This document shows, piece by piece, positions 1 through 9,107 of a DNA stretch of 64,000 bases. Under the pieces are notes generated by a model, which ran no database searches, was not told where the DNA came from, and worked only from the letters and a program-made list of their open reading frames with translations. Source of the stretch: Azophilus sp965220425 (GTDB lineage: Bacteria; Pseudomonadota; Gammaproteobacteria; Pseudomonadales; Azotimanducaceae); assembly GCA_965220425.1 (NCBI GenBank), contig OZ244830.1, positions 3,782,001-3,846,000 on the forward strand. The letters are read 5' to 3'. A program made the position numbers and the translations under genes. Numbering within the stretch: the first letter of the stretch is position 1; each line of letters opens with the position of its first letter.

Positions 1-786
1 TTGGCTGGTTTCGATCTGGCGGAGACAAAACCACAAGCGTGGCGGCAACTCTGGCTGCGCGGCGGCCTGCCGCGTTCGTACCTGGCCAATTCGGACACCG
101 ACAGCATGGCGTGGCGGGAGGGCTTCGTGCGCACGTTCCTGGAGCGCGACATACCACAACTTGGAATCACCATTCCCGCCGCCGCCTTGCGGCGCTTCTG
201 GACCATGCTGGCGCACTGGCACGGACAGACCTGGAACGCCTCCGAGCTCGGACGAGCCATATCCGCCTCCGACAAGACGGTACGGCGTTACCTTGATGTG
301 TTGACCGGCACGTTCATGGTTCGGCAACTGCAACCCTGGTTCGAGAACGTCGCCAAACGTCAAGTGAAGGCTCCCAAGGTGTACCTGCGCGACCCCGGTA
401 TCCTGCACGCACTGCTTGGCATCACAACCGATGCCACGTTGATGTCACATCCAGGGGTCGGCGCTTCGTGGGAGGGTTTTGCAATCGAGCAGGTTCTGCG
501 CGCCCTGCGTCCGGCGAATGCCTGGTTCTGGGCCTCTCATTCCGGGGGCGAAGTGGACCTTCTGATCCTTGAAGGGGGACGCCGTATCGGCTTCGAGGTG
601 AAATTCAGCGATGCGCCGAAAGTTACGCGCGGGATGCACAACATCATCGACACCCTGAATCTCGACCACCTGTTCGTTGTCTGTCCCACCCGTAGTTCCT
701 ATCCGGTCCACGAACGAATGTCGGTCATTTCCATATTCGACGGTCCCGATTTGCCGCAACGGATCGAAGCGCAATCGGTCTCCTGA
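1..786 (+). CDS. DUF4143-type ATPase, C-terminal part (5' end outside window)
   Basis: The reading frame is open from the first base, so the N-terminal P-loop AAA_14 domain expected in this family is probably upstream of the window. What is visible (261 residues) is the DUF4143 region: a winged-helix-like stretch (WNASELGRAISASDKTVRRY), the YLRDPGILHALLG motif, and a C-terminal nuclease-like fold with EVDLLI followed by FEVKFSD, an acidic-x-K pattern typical of DUF4143 proteins. These ATPases are common, poorly understood accessory genes often found with mobile DNA. The stop lies about 60 bp before the IS91-like transposase remnant, which fits an accessory neighbourhood. TTG at position 1 is not claimed as the real start. 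Confidence 0.8.
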   Translation: MAGFDLAETKPQAWRQLWLRGGLPRSYLANSDTDSMAWREGFVRTFLERDIPQLGITIPAAALRRFWTMLAHWHGQTWNASELGRAISASDKTVRRYLDVLTGTFMVRQLQPWFENVAKRQVKAPKVYLRDPGILHALLGITTDATLMSHPGVGASWEGFAIEQVLRALRPANAWFWASHSGGEVDLLILEGGRRIGFEVKFSDAPKVTRGMHNIIDTLNLDHLFVVCPTRSSYPVHERMSVISIFDGPDLPQRIEAQSVS

Positions 787-844
787 TCCGCGGGGCCGCA
801 TGCGGCGCGGCCATGAACGGCGCCGTTCGCGTCAACCTTGCTCG

Positions 845-1425
845 CCAGGCAACCGGGTTTTTCCCTGCACGCCGCAACCCGCTACGAGGCCAAGTAAGCA
901 TGACAAGCTCGATAAGCTCTGCCGCACCATCACCCGACCCGCCATCGCCAACCAACGGCTCTCGATGAACGAACGTGAGCAAGTCATCTTCGGTTCAAGC
1001 AGCCCTTTCGCGACGGCACGACGCAGGTCGTGCTCGATCCACTCGACTGTATCGCCCGCCTCGCCGCGCTGGCGCCACGACCCAGATTCAACCTCACCCG
1101 CTGCCGCGGCGTGTTCGCCCCGAACTGCAAACACCGGGAACGAATCGTGCCGAGGCGCGAACCCGAAGCATCAAAGCCCGGCCAGCCGCTGGCGCCCATG
1201 ACGTGGATGCAACGACTGAAGCGCGTTTTCTCCATTGACATCGAGACCTGCCCCAAGTGCGGCGGTACGCTGCGCGTCATCGCCTGCATCGAGAACCCCG
1301 ACGTCATCGCCACGATCCTCGAGCACATTCGGGCACGCGACGAGGCCGAAGCGTCACAACCGCGAGCACCACCATTGCGCACCGGGCATCCCGACACCTC
1401 AAGCCAGGACAGGCTCTTCTTCTAG
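845..1425 (+). pseudogene. IS91-family (Y2/HUH) transposase, C-terminal remnant
   Basis: Only the C-terminal third of an IS91-like rolling-circle transposase remains. Recognisable pieces are FSLHAATRYEAK near 857-892, HDKLDKLCRTITRPAI in one frame (about 900-950), then LDPLDCIARLAALAPRPRFN and the zinc-ribbon-like stretch DIETCPKCGGTLRVIACIE in another frame (1030-1320). At least one frameshift near 1000 and an in-frame stop near 893 break it, and the catalytic HUH and tyrosine regions are absent. It reads into the terminal repeat at 1336-1609, whose shared part begins inside the last codons. Non-functional, but it identifies the 274-bp repeat as the downstream end of an IS91-like element. 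Confidence 0.82.
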
Positions 1426-1609
1426 AGAACGACCGCCTGATGGCCTCTTGTGACGGCAACCCTGAAAAACGGGTGCGCGCGGCGTTCTACCTCTTCGCAA
1501 CCATCGAAATCCCAGTCTGCGCCCGTGGGCACAGGCTCCAATCGAGCCCCTCGACATCCAATCGTACTTGCCTCCAAGCAGGTTTCGGATGGTTATTCTT
1601 CCTATGCGC
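1336..1609 (+). repeat. IS91-like terminal repeat, copy A
   Basis: A 274-bp block, starting CGCGACGAGGCCGAAGCG and ending TTCTTCCTATGCGC, recurs almost unchanged at 5192-5465 and 10658-10931. Copy A is the only one still joined to transposase sequence, so it marks the element's downstream (probably oriIS) end. Immediately after 1609 the sequence becomes unique (tail of the ATPase gene at 1602-3446). The block includes the self-complementary GCCCGTGGGC. In IS91/ISCR elements this end is fixed while the other end varies, which suits three identical ends with different flanks. Confidence 0.75.
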
Positions 1610-3446
1610 CGCCCGTGGCGGCCGGCAGGATGTCCTCCAGCAATTGCCGCTGTTCCAGAGGCAGGCTCAACAGGTGTTTCTCCTCACCAGTCTTGATGTA
1701 CGTCACGGCCGCCTGGAGCAATTCGAGGGGGATGCGGCAGTCGGGGAGGTCGGCGAGGGAGGAAGCGAGGCCGTCCAAGGCGGTCTTCCAGTCCGAAAGA
1801 GAGCCCGCAAGATCGTCACTCACGTTCGCTTGCAGGAAGTCGGTGAGTATGCGACCCACGATGCCCGCGTCGAGACGTTCCGCCACCAGGCCTCGTAGCT
1901 TCGCCAATCCTTCTGGAAGATGCTGCGGACCGAAATTGCGCACCGAGACGGCCAGGATACCCACGGCGGCTTCGAGGTGCAGTTCTTCGTCGCGCCCAAA
2001 GTCTTCACGATCAAGGACAGCCCCAAGCGGGTCGAGGGCCGTCAGCAGCGGCTCTGTTGCGGCGACCGCCTGTGCGGCAAGCAGGCGGCCGAGTAGCGCG
2101 CTGCCGGGCAGGGCTTCGATTCTGGCGGCACTCTCGGCCGCGGCGTCAAAGGCGCCTTTGTCGATGTGGATGCGCGCGCGTTCGATCCACAGTTTTCGAT
2201 TGTCGGGCTGAAGTTCCTCAACGTCATCGTGCTGAAACGCCGCATGCCGTCGCTCAAGTTCGCGGTTGGTGAACCAGTGGCGCAGAAACTCGACGAACAG
2301 ACGGAAATGCTGGGTCTTGTTGTCCTTCACCTCGATGCAGATTCGCATCAACGGCTCCGAGAGCTCGCAGTAGGTGTTTCGTCCGGAACGCATGCGGCTG
2401 ACGAATCCGGCGTTTTCGAGCTCACCAATCTGCTTGGCGGCGGTCTGGTGCGACATCAGGCAGGGCGTCGATATGTTCTTGATGGTCGTGGGCTTGCCCT
2501 CAAGGCAAAGAAACTCGACGATTTTCCGTTGCGCGGGCGGAAGCTGACGCATCCTGTCCTGGTAGTAGGGCGTCAGGTCATCGACCATGTGCATGAACGG
2601 GCCGACGAGATCATCGAGGGACTCCTTGTCGAGGAAGTCGAACAGGACGACGTAGGCCCGGTGGTTTCCGGCGGCGAGATGGTGGATGGCCCGCGCGCGG
2701 GCGCGGCCGAGCGGAGTGCGGAGGAACTCCGCCAACTCCGTCTTGCCCTCGTGGACGGCCTTTCTGGCAAGCAGCTCAAGTCCGGTGTCGAAGTCGATCT
2801 TCTCCAGCGCCCGGATGGTGAAGAAGCCGTAGAAGGGGTTGTCCTGCAGCGTCACGGCGGCGAACAGTGACGGGGTGGATGCCACGATGGCCCAGTTGCC
2901 GTCCTCCTGGATGAGGGCTCGCCACCGCTTCTGTCCTTCCTCGCCCAGCCCGTGAAAGAGGTCCACGAGGTTCTCGCACAGGAGCAGGAGCGTCTTCCCT
3001 CGGGTGTGTTCCCGCAGCCGCGCGACCGCGAAGCTCTCGGCGTCGGCGGGGTCCTTCGCGAACCTGTCGTATATCGCTTCAATTTCGGTATCGAGGCCCG
3101 GCGCCTGGCCGACAAGGGCTCTCAGGATTCGGACGACGAGGTCGAGGAACGATGCGACTCCCCATTCTTCCTCGTTGAGCAGTGCCACGGCGATGCTGTC
3201 GCGGGCGCCGACGGCGTCGACCCGATCCATCAGTCGATGATGGGCGAGGGCCAGGAAGTGGGTCTTCCCCGATCCCCTTGGCCCGACTAGGAGGATGTAG
3301 TGCTTCTCCGGGCTTCGCATCGACGTGGTGACGCGCGACAGTACGTCTTCCATGACATCGTCCCGCCCGACGAAGAGCGCCTCCAGCGACTCGCGATCCA
3401 TGTTTCCCGGGCTGTAGCGGGAGCTGCGCAGGAATCCCTGTTTCAT
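1602..3446 (-). CDS. P-loop ATPase with winged-helix region, second gene of an ATPase pair
   Basis: 614 residues from ATG at 3446, which overlaps the stop of the upstream ATPase (ATGA), so the two are translationally coupled. Residues 25-36 read FVGRDDVMEDVL, then a clean Walker A GPRGSGKT at 55-62, and a hydrophobic Walker B-like strand LLLLCENLVDLF near 155. A MarR-like winged-helix stretch (QTAAKQIGELENAGFVSRM) follows in the middle, then a helical, TPR-like C-terminal half. The family is AAA_16/STAND-like; the substrate is unknown. The stop codon lies inside the IS91-like end (1602-1609), so the last residues are probably not original. The arrangement suggests an accessory, perhaps defensive, two-ATPase system; that is inference. 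Confidence 0.75.
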   Translation of the reverse strand: MKQGFLRSSRYSPGNMDRESLEALFVGRDDVMEDVLSRVTTSMRSPEKHYILLVGPRGSGKTHFLALAHHRLMDRVDAVGARDSIAVALLNEEEWGVASFLDLVVRILRALVGQAPGLDTEIEAIYDRFAKDPADAESFAVARLREHTRGKTLLLLCENLVDLFHGLGEEGQKRWRALIQEDGNWAIVASTPSLFAAVTLQDNPFYGFFTIRALEKIDFDTGLELLARKAVHEGKTELAEFLRTPLGRARARAIHHLAAGNHRAYVVLFDFLDKESLDDLVGPFMHMVDDLTPYYQDRMRQLPPAQRKIVEFLCLEGKPTTIKNISTPCLMSHQTAAKQIGELENAGFVSRMRSGRNTYCELSEPLMRICIEVKDNKTQHFRLFVEFLRHWFTNRELERRHAAFQHDDVEELQPDNRKLWIERARIHIDKGAFDAAAESAARIEALPGSALLGRLLAAQAVAATEPLLTALDPLGAVLDREDFGRDEELHLEAAVGILAVSVRNFGPQHLPEGLAKLRGLVAERLDAGIVGRILTDFLQANVSDDLAGSLSDWKTALDGLASSLADLPDCRIPLELLQAAVTYIKTGEEKHLLSLPLEQRQLLEDILPAATGGA

Positions 3447-4612
3447 GACCGTCGCTCCTTCCACCACTTCCTGACGAGCTGCCAGCGAAAGTCGTACGCC
3501 GCTCCGCTGGCGCACTTTTTCGGCTCGATGTAGTGGTCCTCGGCCAGCGCGGTCAGGATTTCGCGAAGCTGCTCGTCGGCGAGCGACGGGTCACGGTGCT
3601 TGCACAGATTGAGGAGCTCCTCGACGGGTGTCGGCGTCGCCTGGCCGGCCATGGTGTCGAGCACAACCAAGGCCAGCGACCGCTCGTCGGCGGCGTAGTA
3701 CGACGAGAGACGGGTCACGTAGTAGTTGAGGTTCGCCGGGTCGTGAGGGTCGTAGACGAGAGCATCCACGGCCGACGATACGTCCTCGAGCGCGGGCGGG
3801 CGCCGCAGTTGGTCGAGCTGGTCGACCACATGGTGGATGTAGTACGGAAAGCCGCCGACCTCGCCGGCGATTCGCGACGCCAGTTCGGGGATCTGCGCCG
3901 CGTCGGCACGGGTCTCCTCGAGCAGCGCGGCGGCGAGGCCGCATGTGTCCTCCTGGGCCATGGGCGGGACGGTGAGCAACAGCATGTCGTTGACGGGGTC
4001 GTTGGTGTTTCCCGCCTTGTGCAGGGACCGAAGCACGAGGTGGAGACCGATCGAGCCTGTGAACAGAAAGCGCAGGCGGTCGGCGCGGGCAAGACGCAGG
4101 GCGCGCAGGAAGTCCAGAAGCTGTATGGCCGCATCGTTCCCCTCGCTGCGCTGGAGGTTGTGCAGCATGAGCGGGAACTCGTCCCACAGCATCAGGATGA
4201 GCCTTTCGTCGGCGATGTCGATCAGATCGTCGAATGCCTGGGAGAGGAGTACCTGCCAGGTGCCGGCGCCCGTGGCCAAGTCGACACCGCCGATTTTTTC
4301 CGGGAGCAGGGAAGACCATTTGGCGACGTGGGCCCTGAGGCCCGGCACCGTGCTCAGGGACTGGTGAACCGTGGCGTAGATCGAGCGGATGAGTTCCGCG
4401 ATCGAGTGAACGGATTCGAGATCCTGGTATAAGGGCAGGAAACCGCTCCGGCATTCGTCGCGCATCTTCAGCACGATGTGGGTCTTGCCGATGCGTCGCT
4501 CGGCGGAGATTACGAGCCCCTGTCGCTCCAGAACACGCCAATACCTGGCAATTTCGTTGTCTCGGCCCACCACATCGCTGGTGTTCAGGCGACCGCCGGG
4601 GTTGATTTGCAT
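3443..4612 (-). CDS. AAA-type ATPase (COG1672-like), first gene of an ATPase pair
   Basis: 389 residues. ATG at 4612 is preceded by GGAGG about 8 nt upstream, better than the longer reading to 4834. VVGRDNEIARYW (14-25) is the usual start of archaeal/bacterial COG1672 ATPases; Walker A is the variant AERRIGKT (37-44), Walker B is LILMLWDEF (138-146), and a C-terminal winged-helix-like domain follows. It is followed with a 4-bp overlap by the second ATPase. A concentric double palindrome lies 22 bp upstream of the start (4634-4677), so autoregulation is plausible. The first 150 codons, promoter and upstream DNA are duplicated at 9627-10931. Confidence 0.78.
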   Translation of the reverse strand: MQINPGGRLNTSDVVGRDNEIARYWRVLERQGLVISAERRIGKTHIVLKMRDECRSGFLPLYQDLESVHSIAELIRSIYATVHQSLSTVPGLRAHVAKWSSLLPEKIGGVDLATGAGTWQVLLSQAFDDLIDIADERLILMLWDEFPLMLHNLQRSEGNDAAIQLLDFLRALRLARADRLRFLFTGSIGLHLVLRSLHKAGNTNDPVNDMLLLTVPPMAQEDTCGLAAALLEETRADAAQIPELASRIAGEVGGFPYYIHHVVDQLDQLRRPPALEDVSSAVDALVYDPHDPANLNYYVTRLSSYYAADERSLALVVLDTMAGQATPTPVEELLNLCKHRDPSLADEQLREILTALAEDHYIEPKKCASGAAYDFRWQLVRKWWKERRS

Positions 4613-4633
4613 GGCACGGTCCTCCTGGGCGGC

Positions 4634-4677
4634 AATCATACGTGAGTTTTGACGTACGTCAATATCGGCGTATGATT
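4634..4677. promoter_or_regulatory. Concentric double palindrome upstream of ATPase pair
   Basis: The perfect palindrome TTGACGTACGTCAA (4649-4662) is nested in a second inverted repeat, AATCATACG (4634-4642) and CGTATGATT (4669-4677). Both share the same centre at 4655.5. The block sits 22 bp upstream of the ATPase ATG, where an operator overlapping a promoter would lie. It is conserved in the duplicated copy at 10100-10143. Binding by the winged-helix domain of one of the ATPases is only a guess. Confidence 0.6.
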
Positions 4678-4806
4678 CCTGAGTTGGGAAAGGCGCGGCG
4701 TCGGCTGGTGTCGGGATTGTATTGATCGGGCATCGAATACGGGGGCCTGCAGGGGGCAGGTGGTCCGGTGCGGTAATCGTTCTTCCGGGCGCCGAGGCGA
4801 GAACTG

Positions 4807-5191
4807 CTAGAGATACAGCACGGATAACGCCCAAGTCAGCGTAACGAGCATCAATACGATCAGCGGCACACCGACCCGCACGAAATCCACGAAGCGGTAG
4901 TTGCCGGCGCTCATGACCAGCAGGTTGGTCTGGTAGGCCATCGGTGTCGCATAGCTCAGATTGGCGCCGAACAGCACCGCGAGCACGAAGGGTTCCGGTG
5001 GCAGGCCGAGCTGGTGCGCGATACCGATGGCGATGGGTGTGCCGATCACCGCGGCAGCGTTGTTGGAGACGATGTTGGTCAGCACCGCCAGCAGCAGCAG
5101 CCCGCCCACGATCATCGTCGGGCTGGCGCCGTGCATCGCGAACAGGAACAGCTCCGTTATGTACTGGGTGGCGCCGGTCTCGGTCAGGGCG
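4807..5191 (-). pseudogene. SLC13/DASS-family transporter, C-terminal fragment (copy 1)
   Basis: About 128 C-terminal residues of a divalent anion:sodium symporter-type protein end at 4807. Three hydrophobic segments are visible, with the family-typical TNIVSNNAAAVIGTPIAIGIA and NLSYATPMAYQTNLLVMSAG, the second signature-like region of SLC13 carriers, and a final membrane segment PLIVLMLVTLTWALSVLYL. The upstream coding part is replaced at 5192 by the IS91-like end, so there is no start. An identical-length fragment sits at 10273-10657. Related full proteins are 500-600 residues long. Confidence 0.78.
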
Positions 5192-5465
5192 CGCGACGAG
5201 GCCGAAGCGTCACAACCGCGAGCACCACCATTGCGCACCGGGCATCCCGACACCTCAAGCCAGCACAGGCTCTTCTTATACAGAACGACCGCCTGATGGC
5301 CTCTTGTGACGGCAACCCTGAAAAACCGGTGCGCGCGGCGTTCTACCTCTTCGCAACCATCGAAATCCCAGTCTGCGCCCGTGGGCACAGGCTCCAATCG
5401 AGCCCCTCGATCTCCAATCGTACTTGCCTCCAAGCAGGTTTCGGATGGTTGTTCTTCCTATGCGC
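5192..5465 (+). repeat. IS91-like terminal repeat, copy B
   Basis: Second copy of the 274-bp end, here abutting the transporter fragment on its left and the RHS reading frame on its right. No transposase is attached. It differs from copies A and C by a handful of bases, for example near 5276 and 5451. The frame of the downstream RHS gene stays open through it, so it may supply that gene's present translation start. Confidence 0.75.
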
Positions 5466-8233
5466 GCGTGTGCGACCCGGGTCACGTCTACGACAACAGC
5501 GGGCCGGGCACCTACGGCAGGACCTGGCATTACCCGCGAACCTGTACTTTGCGGTCCGCTACGCTGTGCGGCGCCGCGCCCGACCCGAACACCTGCGGCG
5601 ACGGCGGCACCTGGAACAGCGGCACCGCGACCTGCGACTGCGTCGATGGCTACGAGCAATCCGACGACGCCCAGTCGTGTGTATGCGCACCCGACGACGC
5701 ACAAAATATGGGTTATCAAGCGAGCGTCCTGCATCCCAACCCGCAGTCGCTGTTCGATGGCCTCCAGATCGGATCCGTCAACAGCACCACGGGCAACCTG
5801 ACCTTCCGGCGTCGGGACATCGTCACACGCGCGCAGGGCCCCGTAGTCTTCGCCCGCGTGTACGATTCGCGCATCGGCGCCAATGAAGATTTCGGGCCAG
5901 GCTGGCGGCTCTCGCTCGCCGAGGAACTCCTCGTCGACGGTGACTGGGTGACGTACATGGACGAGTCAGGCGCGGGGCACACGTTTGCGTGGACTGGTGC
6001 GGGCTTTGCTGCAAGCCCGCCGACGCCGCAGCATGCCGCCACGGCCCTTTCGTTTGCGGATGTCGACGGCAACAACGTTGCTACGCTGTTGGACGGCGAC
6101 ACCATACGTACCTTCGCGCAAGCCGATGAGGCCGACAAGCGATACGTAGTCAGGGCCGTCCGAACCGGCAGTCGCGAACTCGTGTTCGACTACATCGACG
6201 CTCGGCTGGCCACAGTCTCGCAAGACGGTGCAAAGCTGTTCCAGGTTGAGCGGACCCCCGACGGCCGGATTGCGGAGGTGCGCGACGGCCATGGCCGTAC
6301 GGTGCAGTATGCGTATGACTTCGAAGGCCGCCTGGCCTCCGTCCGCGACATCGCGGGCAACGACTGGAGCTACACGTACCGTGGCGGCAGCCGGCTTGGT
6401 GCGGCCACCGACCCGGACGGCCGGGCTTACCTGGCGGCGATCTACGACGCCGACGGGCGCGTGGCACAGGCCTTTAGCGGGCGTTTGTACACATACGCCT
6501 ACACCGATGCCACCGCGACCGTCACCGAGGATGACAGCGAAGTACACGCGTTCGGTCGCAACGCCGCCGGTGTGACAACCGCGCTATCGTCGACCGGCGG
6601 CGTCTCGTGGCGGCTGACGCTGGACGCTGCGAACCGCGTCACGACCCTGGCGCTTCGGGAGCGCACCACCTCCTATACGTACAACAGCGGCGGCCGAGTG
6701 GTGACCGTGGCCGACGCAATTGCCGGCAACACTTCGATGCGTTCTCATACCCACGACGATCGGGGGCGGCTGGCTGGCGTCGGCGGCGGCGGGCGGACCG
6801 TGACCTTGACCTATGCCGAGGGGCGCGTACATATGGCCGATCAGGACGAGATGTTAGAGTACGATCTGGACAGAGAAGGGCGCATTGCATCGGTGCAACA
6901 GGGAACGGACCTGACGATTTGGGCGGAGCGCGACAGCGCCGGCGACATCGTAGCGTTGTCGCAGGGACACCGAACCGTGCAGTTCGGGCGCGACGCCCTC
7001 GGACGGATCGTAGACGCGAATTTCGCTGATGGCCAGAGCGCGCGCTACTTCTATGACAACCTTGGCAACCGGACGCTGGCGGAGCATGGGGATGGGAGTT
7101 CTGTCGTCTACACGCACGACGCGGCGGGTAGCATCGTCGGCATCGAGACCACCGGATTCGATGGCGCAATACGGCGACCTACGGTGACGCTGGATACGGC
7201 CGGGCCAGTCCTGCGGATCGCGAACGACGGTAGGACGACGCTCGGGGTCGAGTTTGGGAGGACGGAGCATGGCCCCTTGGGAGCCATCGCCGAGGTGACA
7301 TTGAAATTGTCGCCGGACGAACTGTTAGGAGCCGGCCGCAAGCTTCCCGAACCGCCGTCCAAGGATTCGCGCCTCGCCGTGCTGATGGCCGACCGAGGGC
7401 CGGACAGGCAGCCGGACTACGGCGTCGTGGGCTTCGACGAACGCTTTCGCGCCGCCGACCTAGATCCGTTGAATCAAGGCGTGGCGTACCTGCGGGACGC
7501 GCGGAAGTTGCTGGAAGTGGCATCCACGCTGCTTGGGAACGCCCCCGCCGACGAGTTCGACACGCTGTCCAATCCTGTGTTCCAGTCTGCCGAACTGCGC
7601 CACGACGAATTCCTGCGCGTAGCCACGCAGCGCGCGTCGGGAACCGCCTGCACCCCCGAGTGCGAACCAGGCGACCCCCCGGTCTACGATCCGATTGAAG
7701 TCGGACCCGTCACCGAGGCGACCATGATGCCAGCGGGTGTTTGGGGAAGTTACGATATTTCGTTGAACGTCGACTCGTTGGATTGCCGGCAGATTTGCCC
7801 CGATGCGGTGTATCGGATAGTGGGTAAGGTCAAAACAGGCAGGAACCATGGGCTCTTTCGATCGGACGTGTGGCCCACAGGTAGGTGCACCGCCGGGGAG
7901 CGGGCGCCCGACAACATCGCCAGGACTTCCGGGCACGAGCGGCATCATCTGACGCAGCTGGTTTCGGTGATCAACCAATGGCAGAACACGCGTAGGGACT
8001 ACGCGAGCATGGATGCATGCGAGAACGGGCTTGAGGTTTACGAGCGCGCACTTTCTCGCGCGTTCACAGACGAATCGGAGAAGCAACGGTGCCATCGAGA
8101 CGAGTACTTCCGGAACTCATTGGTCCATGGAGCCCAATGCTCGTGTTCGTCCGACGAGAGCATCGAATGCTCTAGCTCGTCGACCGAGGTCGCTACGGAG
8201 GGGACCCAGTACGGAAACTGCGGGGAGCTGTGA
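5306..8233 (+). CDS. RHS/YD-repeat protein with Cys-rich head and HExxH-containing C-terminal domain
   Basis: The frame opens with GTG at 5306 inside the IS91-like end; the native 5' end (signal peptide) is probably lost, since homology-like sequence starts right at the junction (5466). A Cys-rich stretch (about residues 55-130) is followed by a DUF6531-like start (STTGNLTFRRRDIV), then many YD repeats (GHGRTVQYAYDFEGRL, TTSYTYNSGGR, SARYFYDNLGNR). The usual DPxGLxGG core terminus is not seen. After about residue 720 the sequence becomes unique, with several Cys and HERHH (877-881), an HExxH-type zinc-peptidase motif. The stop overlaps the next gene's ATG. RHS proteins deliver or encase variable C-terminal effectors; that this one is an effector is inference. 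Confidence 0.72.
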   Translation: MTATLKNRCARRSTSSQPSKSQSAPVGTGSNRAPRSPIVLASKQVSDGCSSYARVCDPGHVYDNSGPGTYGRTWHYPRTCTLRSATLCGAAPDPNTCGDGGTWNSGTATCDCVDGYEQSDDAQSCVCAPDDAQNMGYQASVLHPNPQSLFDGLQIGSVNSTTGNLTFRRRDIVTRAQGPVVFARVYDSRIGANEDFGPGWRLSLAEELLVDGDWVTYMDESGAGHTFAWTGAGFAASPPTPQHAATALSFADVDGNNVATLLDGDTIRTFAQADEADKRYVVRAVRTGSRELVFDYIDARLATVSQDGAKLFQVERTPDGRIAEVRDGHGRTVQYAYDFEGRLASVRDIAGNDWSYTYRGGSRLGAATDPDGRAYLAAIYDADGRVAQAFSGRLYTYAYTDATATVTEDDSEVHAFGRNAAGVTTALSSTGGVSWRLTLDAANRVTTLALRERTTSYTYNSGGRVVTVADAIAGNTSMRSHTHDDRGRLAGVGGGGRTVTLTYAEGRVHMADQDEMLEYDLDREGRIASVQQGTDLTIWAERDSAGDIVALSQGHRTVQFGRDALGRIVDANFADGQSARYFYDNLGNRTLAEHGDGSSVVYTHDAAGSIVGIETTGFDGAIRRPTVTLDTAGPVLRIANDGRTTLGVEFGRTEHGPLGAIAEVTLKLSPDELLGAGRKLPEPPSKDSRLAVLMADRGPDRQPDYGVVGFDERFRAADLDPLNQGVAYLRDARKLLEVASTLLGNAPADEFDTLSNPVFQSAELRHDEFLRVATQRASGTACTPECEPGDPPVYDPIEVGPVTEATMMPAGVWGSYDISLNVDSLDCRQICPDAVYRIVGKVKTGRNHGLFRSDVWPTGRCTAGERAPDNIARTSGHERHHLTQLVSVINQWQNTRRDYASMDACENGLEVYERALSRAFTDESEKQRCHRDEYFRNSLVHGAQCSCSSDESIECSSSSTEVATEGTQYGNCGEL

Positions 8234-9012
8234 TGCGAGCCCTGACGTCACTGATCCGAAGTGTGCTCCAGGCGATGGCGTTGCTGGCCAGTGGCATGGC
8301 GTGGGCCGATGTACCGGAGATGTTCGGCTGTGGCGCGATCGGGAGATTGGCTGTGGTCGAGACTGATGGATCGATAACGCAGAAGATCGCGCCGGAAGAC
8401 ATGGCGCAGATCTACATTGAGCACTGCGACTTCGTCGCACTCGGCCGGTTCTCAGCGATAACCGTCATCGACTACGAAAAAAGATCACCCAGCAACGTGA
8501 AGGCGTTGTTCGCGACCGACGAAGTGCTGCTCGGTCCCGAGTTGGCAGGCGTCAGGGTCAGCGTTGCAGGAGGCATGCTTGTGCAACCGGGAGAATCGGT
8601 GAGTCGCAATACAGCCAAGAATGTCTATAACGACGATGCGGTGGTCCAAATTGACCTGACTAGTGCCATCATTGAGGATTTGCGCGATCTGCATCGAAAC
8701 GGAGCACGCCTGACGGACGAACGGCTCGCGACCCTTGAAGAGAAGGTCGGCAAGCTACGGCGCCCGCGGCCGGGACGGATTGATCGGCGTACCGAGTTGA
8801 CAATCGGACACCGGAACATCGCTATAGGCTGGGGCACCACGTTCTACCAGGAAGGCGGCGCTGTGAGCCCCAACACCCGATTCCTGTTGGGCCTTGACGT
8901 GACCCAACACGACGGGCCCGCATATGAACAATTGTCATATAGCTACATGCTGCTGCATTGGGGGGACTACGCCGAGTCGGTCGCAGGAGCCATTCGGGCC
9001 GCTAACCAGTAG
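8233..9012 (+). CDS. Predicted secreted protein coupled to the RHS gene (possible cognate partner)
   Basis: ATG at 8233 overlaps the RHS stop (TGATG), and a GTG directly precedes it. 259 residues with an N-terminal signal peptide: basic start (MRALTSLIR), hydrophobic core, predicted cleavage after GMAWA near residue 26. The rest is soluble, with two early Cys, a charged helix in the middle (DERLATLEEKVGKLRR) and no family I recognise. The coupling suggests joint function with the RHS protein. An immunity protein would be expected in the compartment the toxin attacks, so a periplasmic immunity or export accessory is possible; neither is shown by sequence. Confidence 0.6.
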   Translation: MRALTSLIRSVLQAMALLASGMAWADVPEMFGCGAIGRLAVVETDGSITQKIAPEDMAQIYIEHCDFVALGRFSAITVIDYEKRSPSNVKALFATDEVLLGPELAGVRVSVAGGMLVQPGESVSRNTAKNVYNDDAVVQIDLTSAIIEDLRDLHRNGARLTDERLATLEEKVGKLRRPRPGRIDRRTELTIGHRNIAIGWGTTFYQEGGAVSPNTRFLLGLDVTQHDGPAYEQLSYSYMLLHWGDYAESVAGAIRAANQ

Positions 9013-9107
9013 AGCAGTCGCAGGCGCTCCCGGCTCCAAGGCGAAGTATCGGCTGCTCTCTAGCCCCGGTTGACGGCCTTCGGTTTCCGACGCCGAGGAG
9101 GCATGCA

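Larger units (their letters stand above)
4161..5465. repeat. 1305-bp direct duplication, copy 1
   Basis: Positions 4161-5465 match 9627-10931 at a constant offset of 5466 with no indel seen and roughly a dozen substitutions. The block holds the first 150 codons of the upstream ATPase, its operator, an SLC13-type transporter tail and the IS91-like end. Copy 1 keeps the complete ATPase; copy 2 is cut at its left edge. The DNA between the copies carries the RHS gene and partner. Confidence 0.9.
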
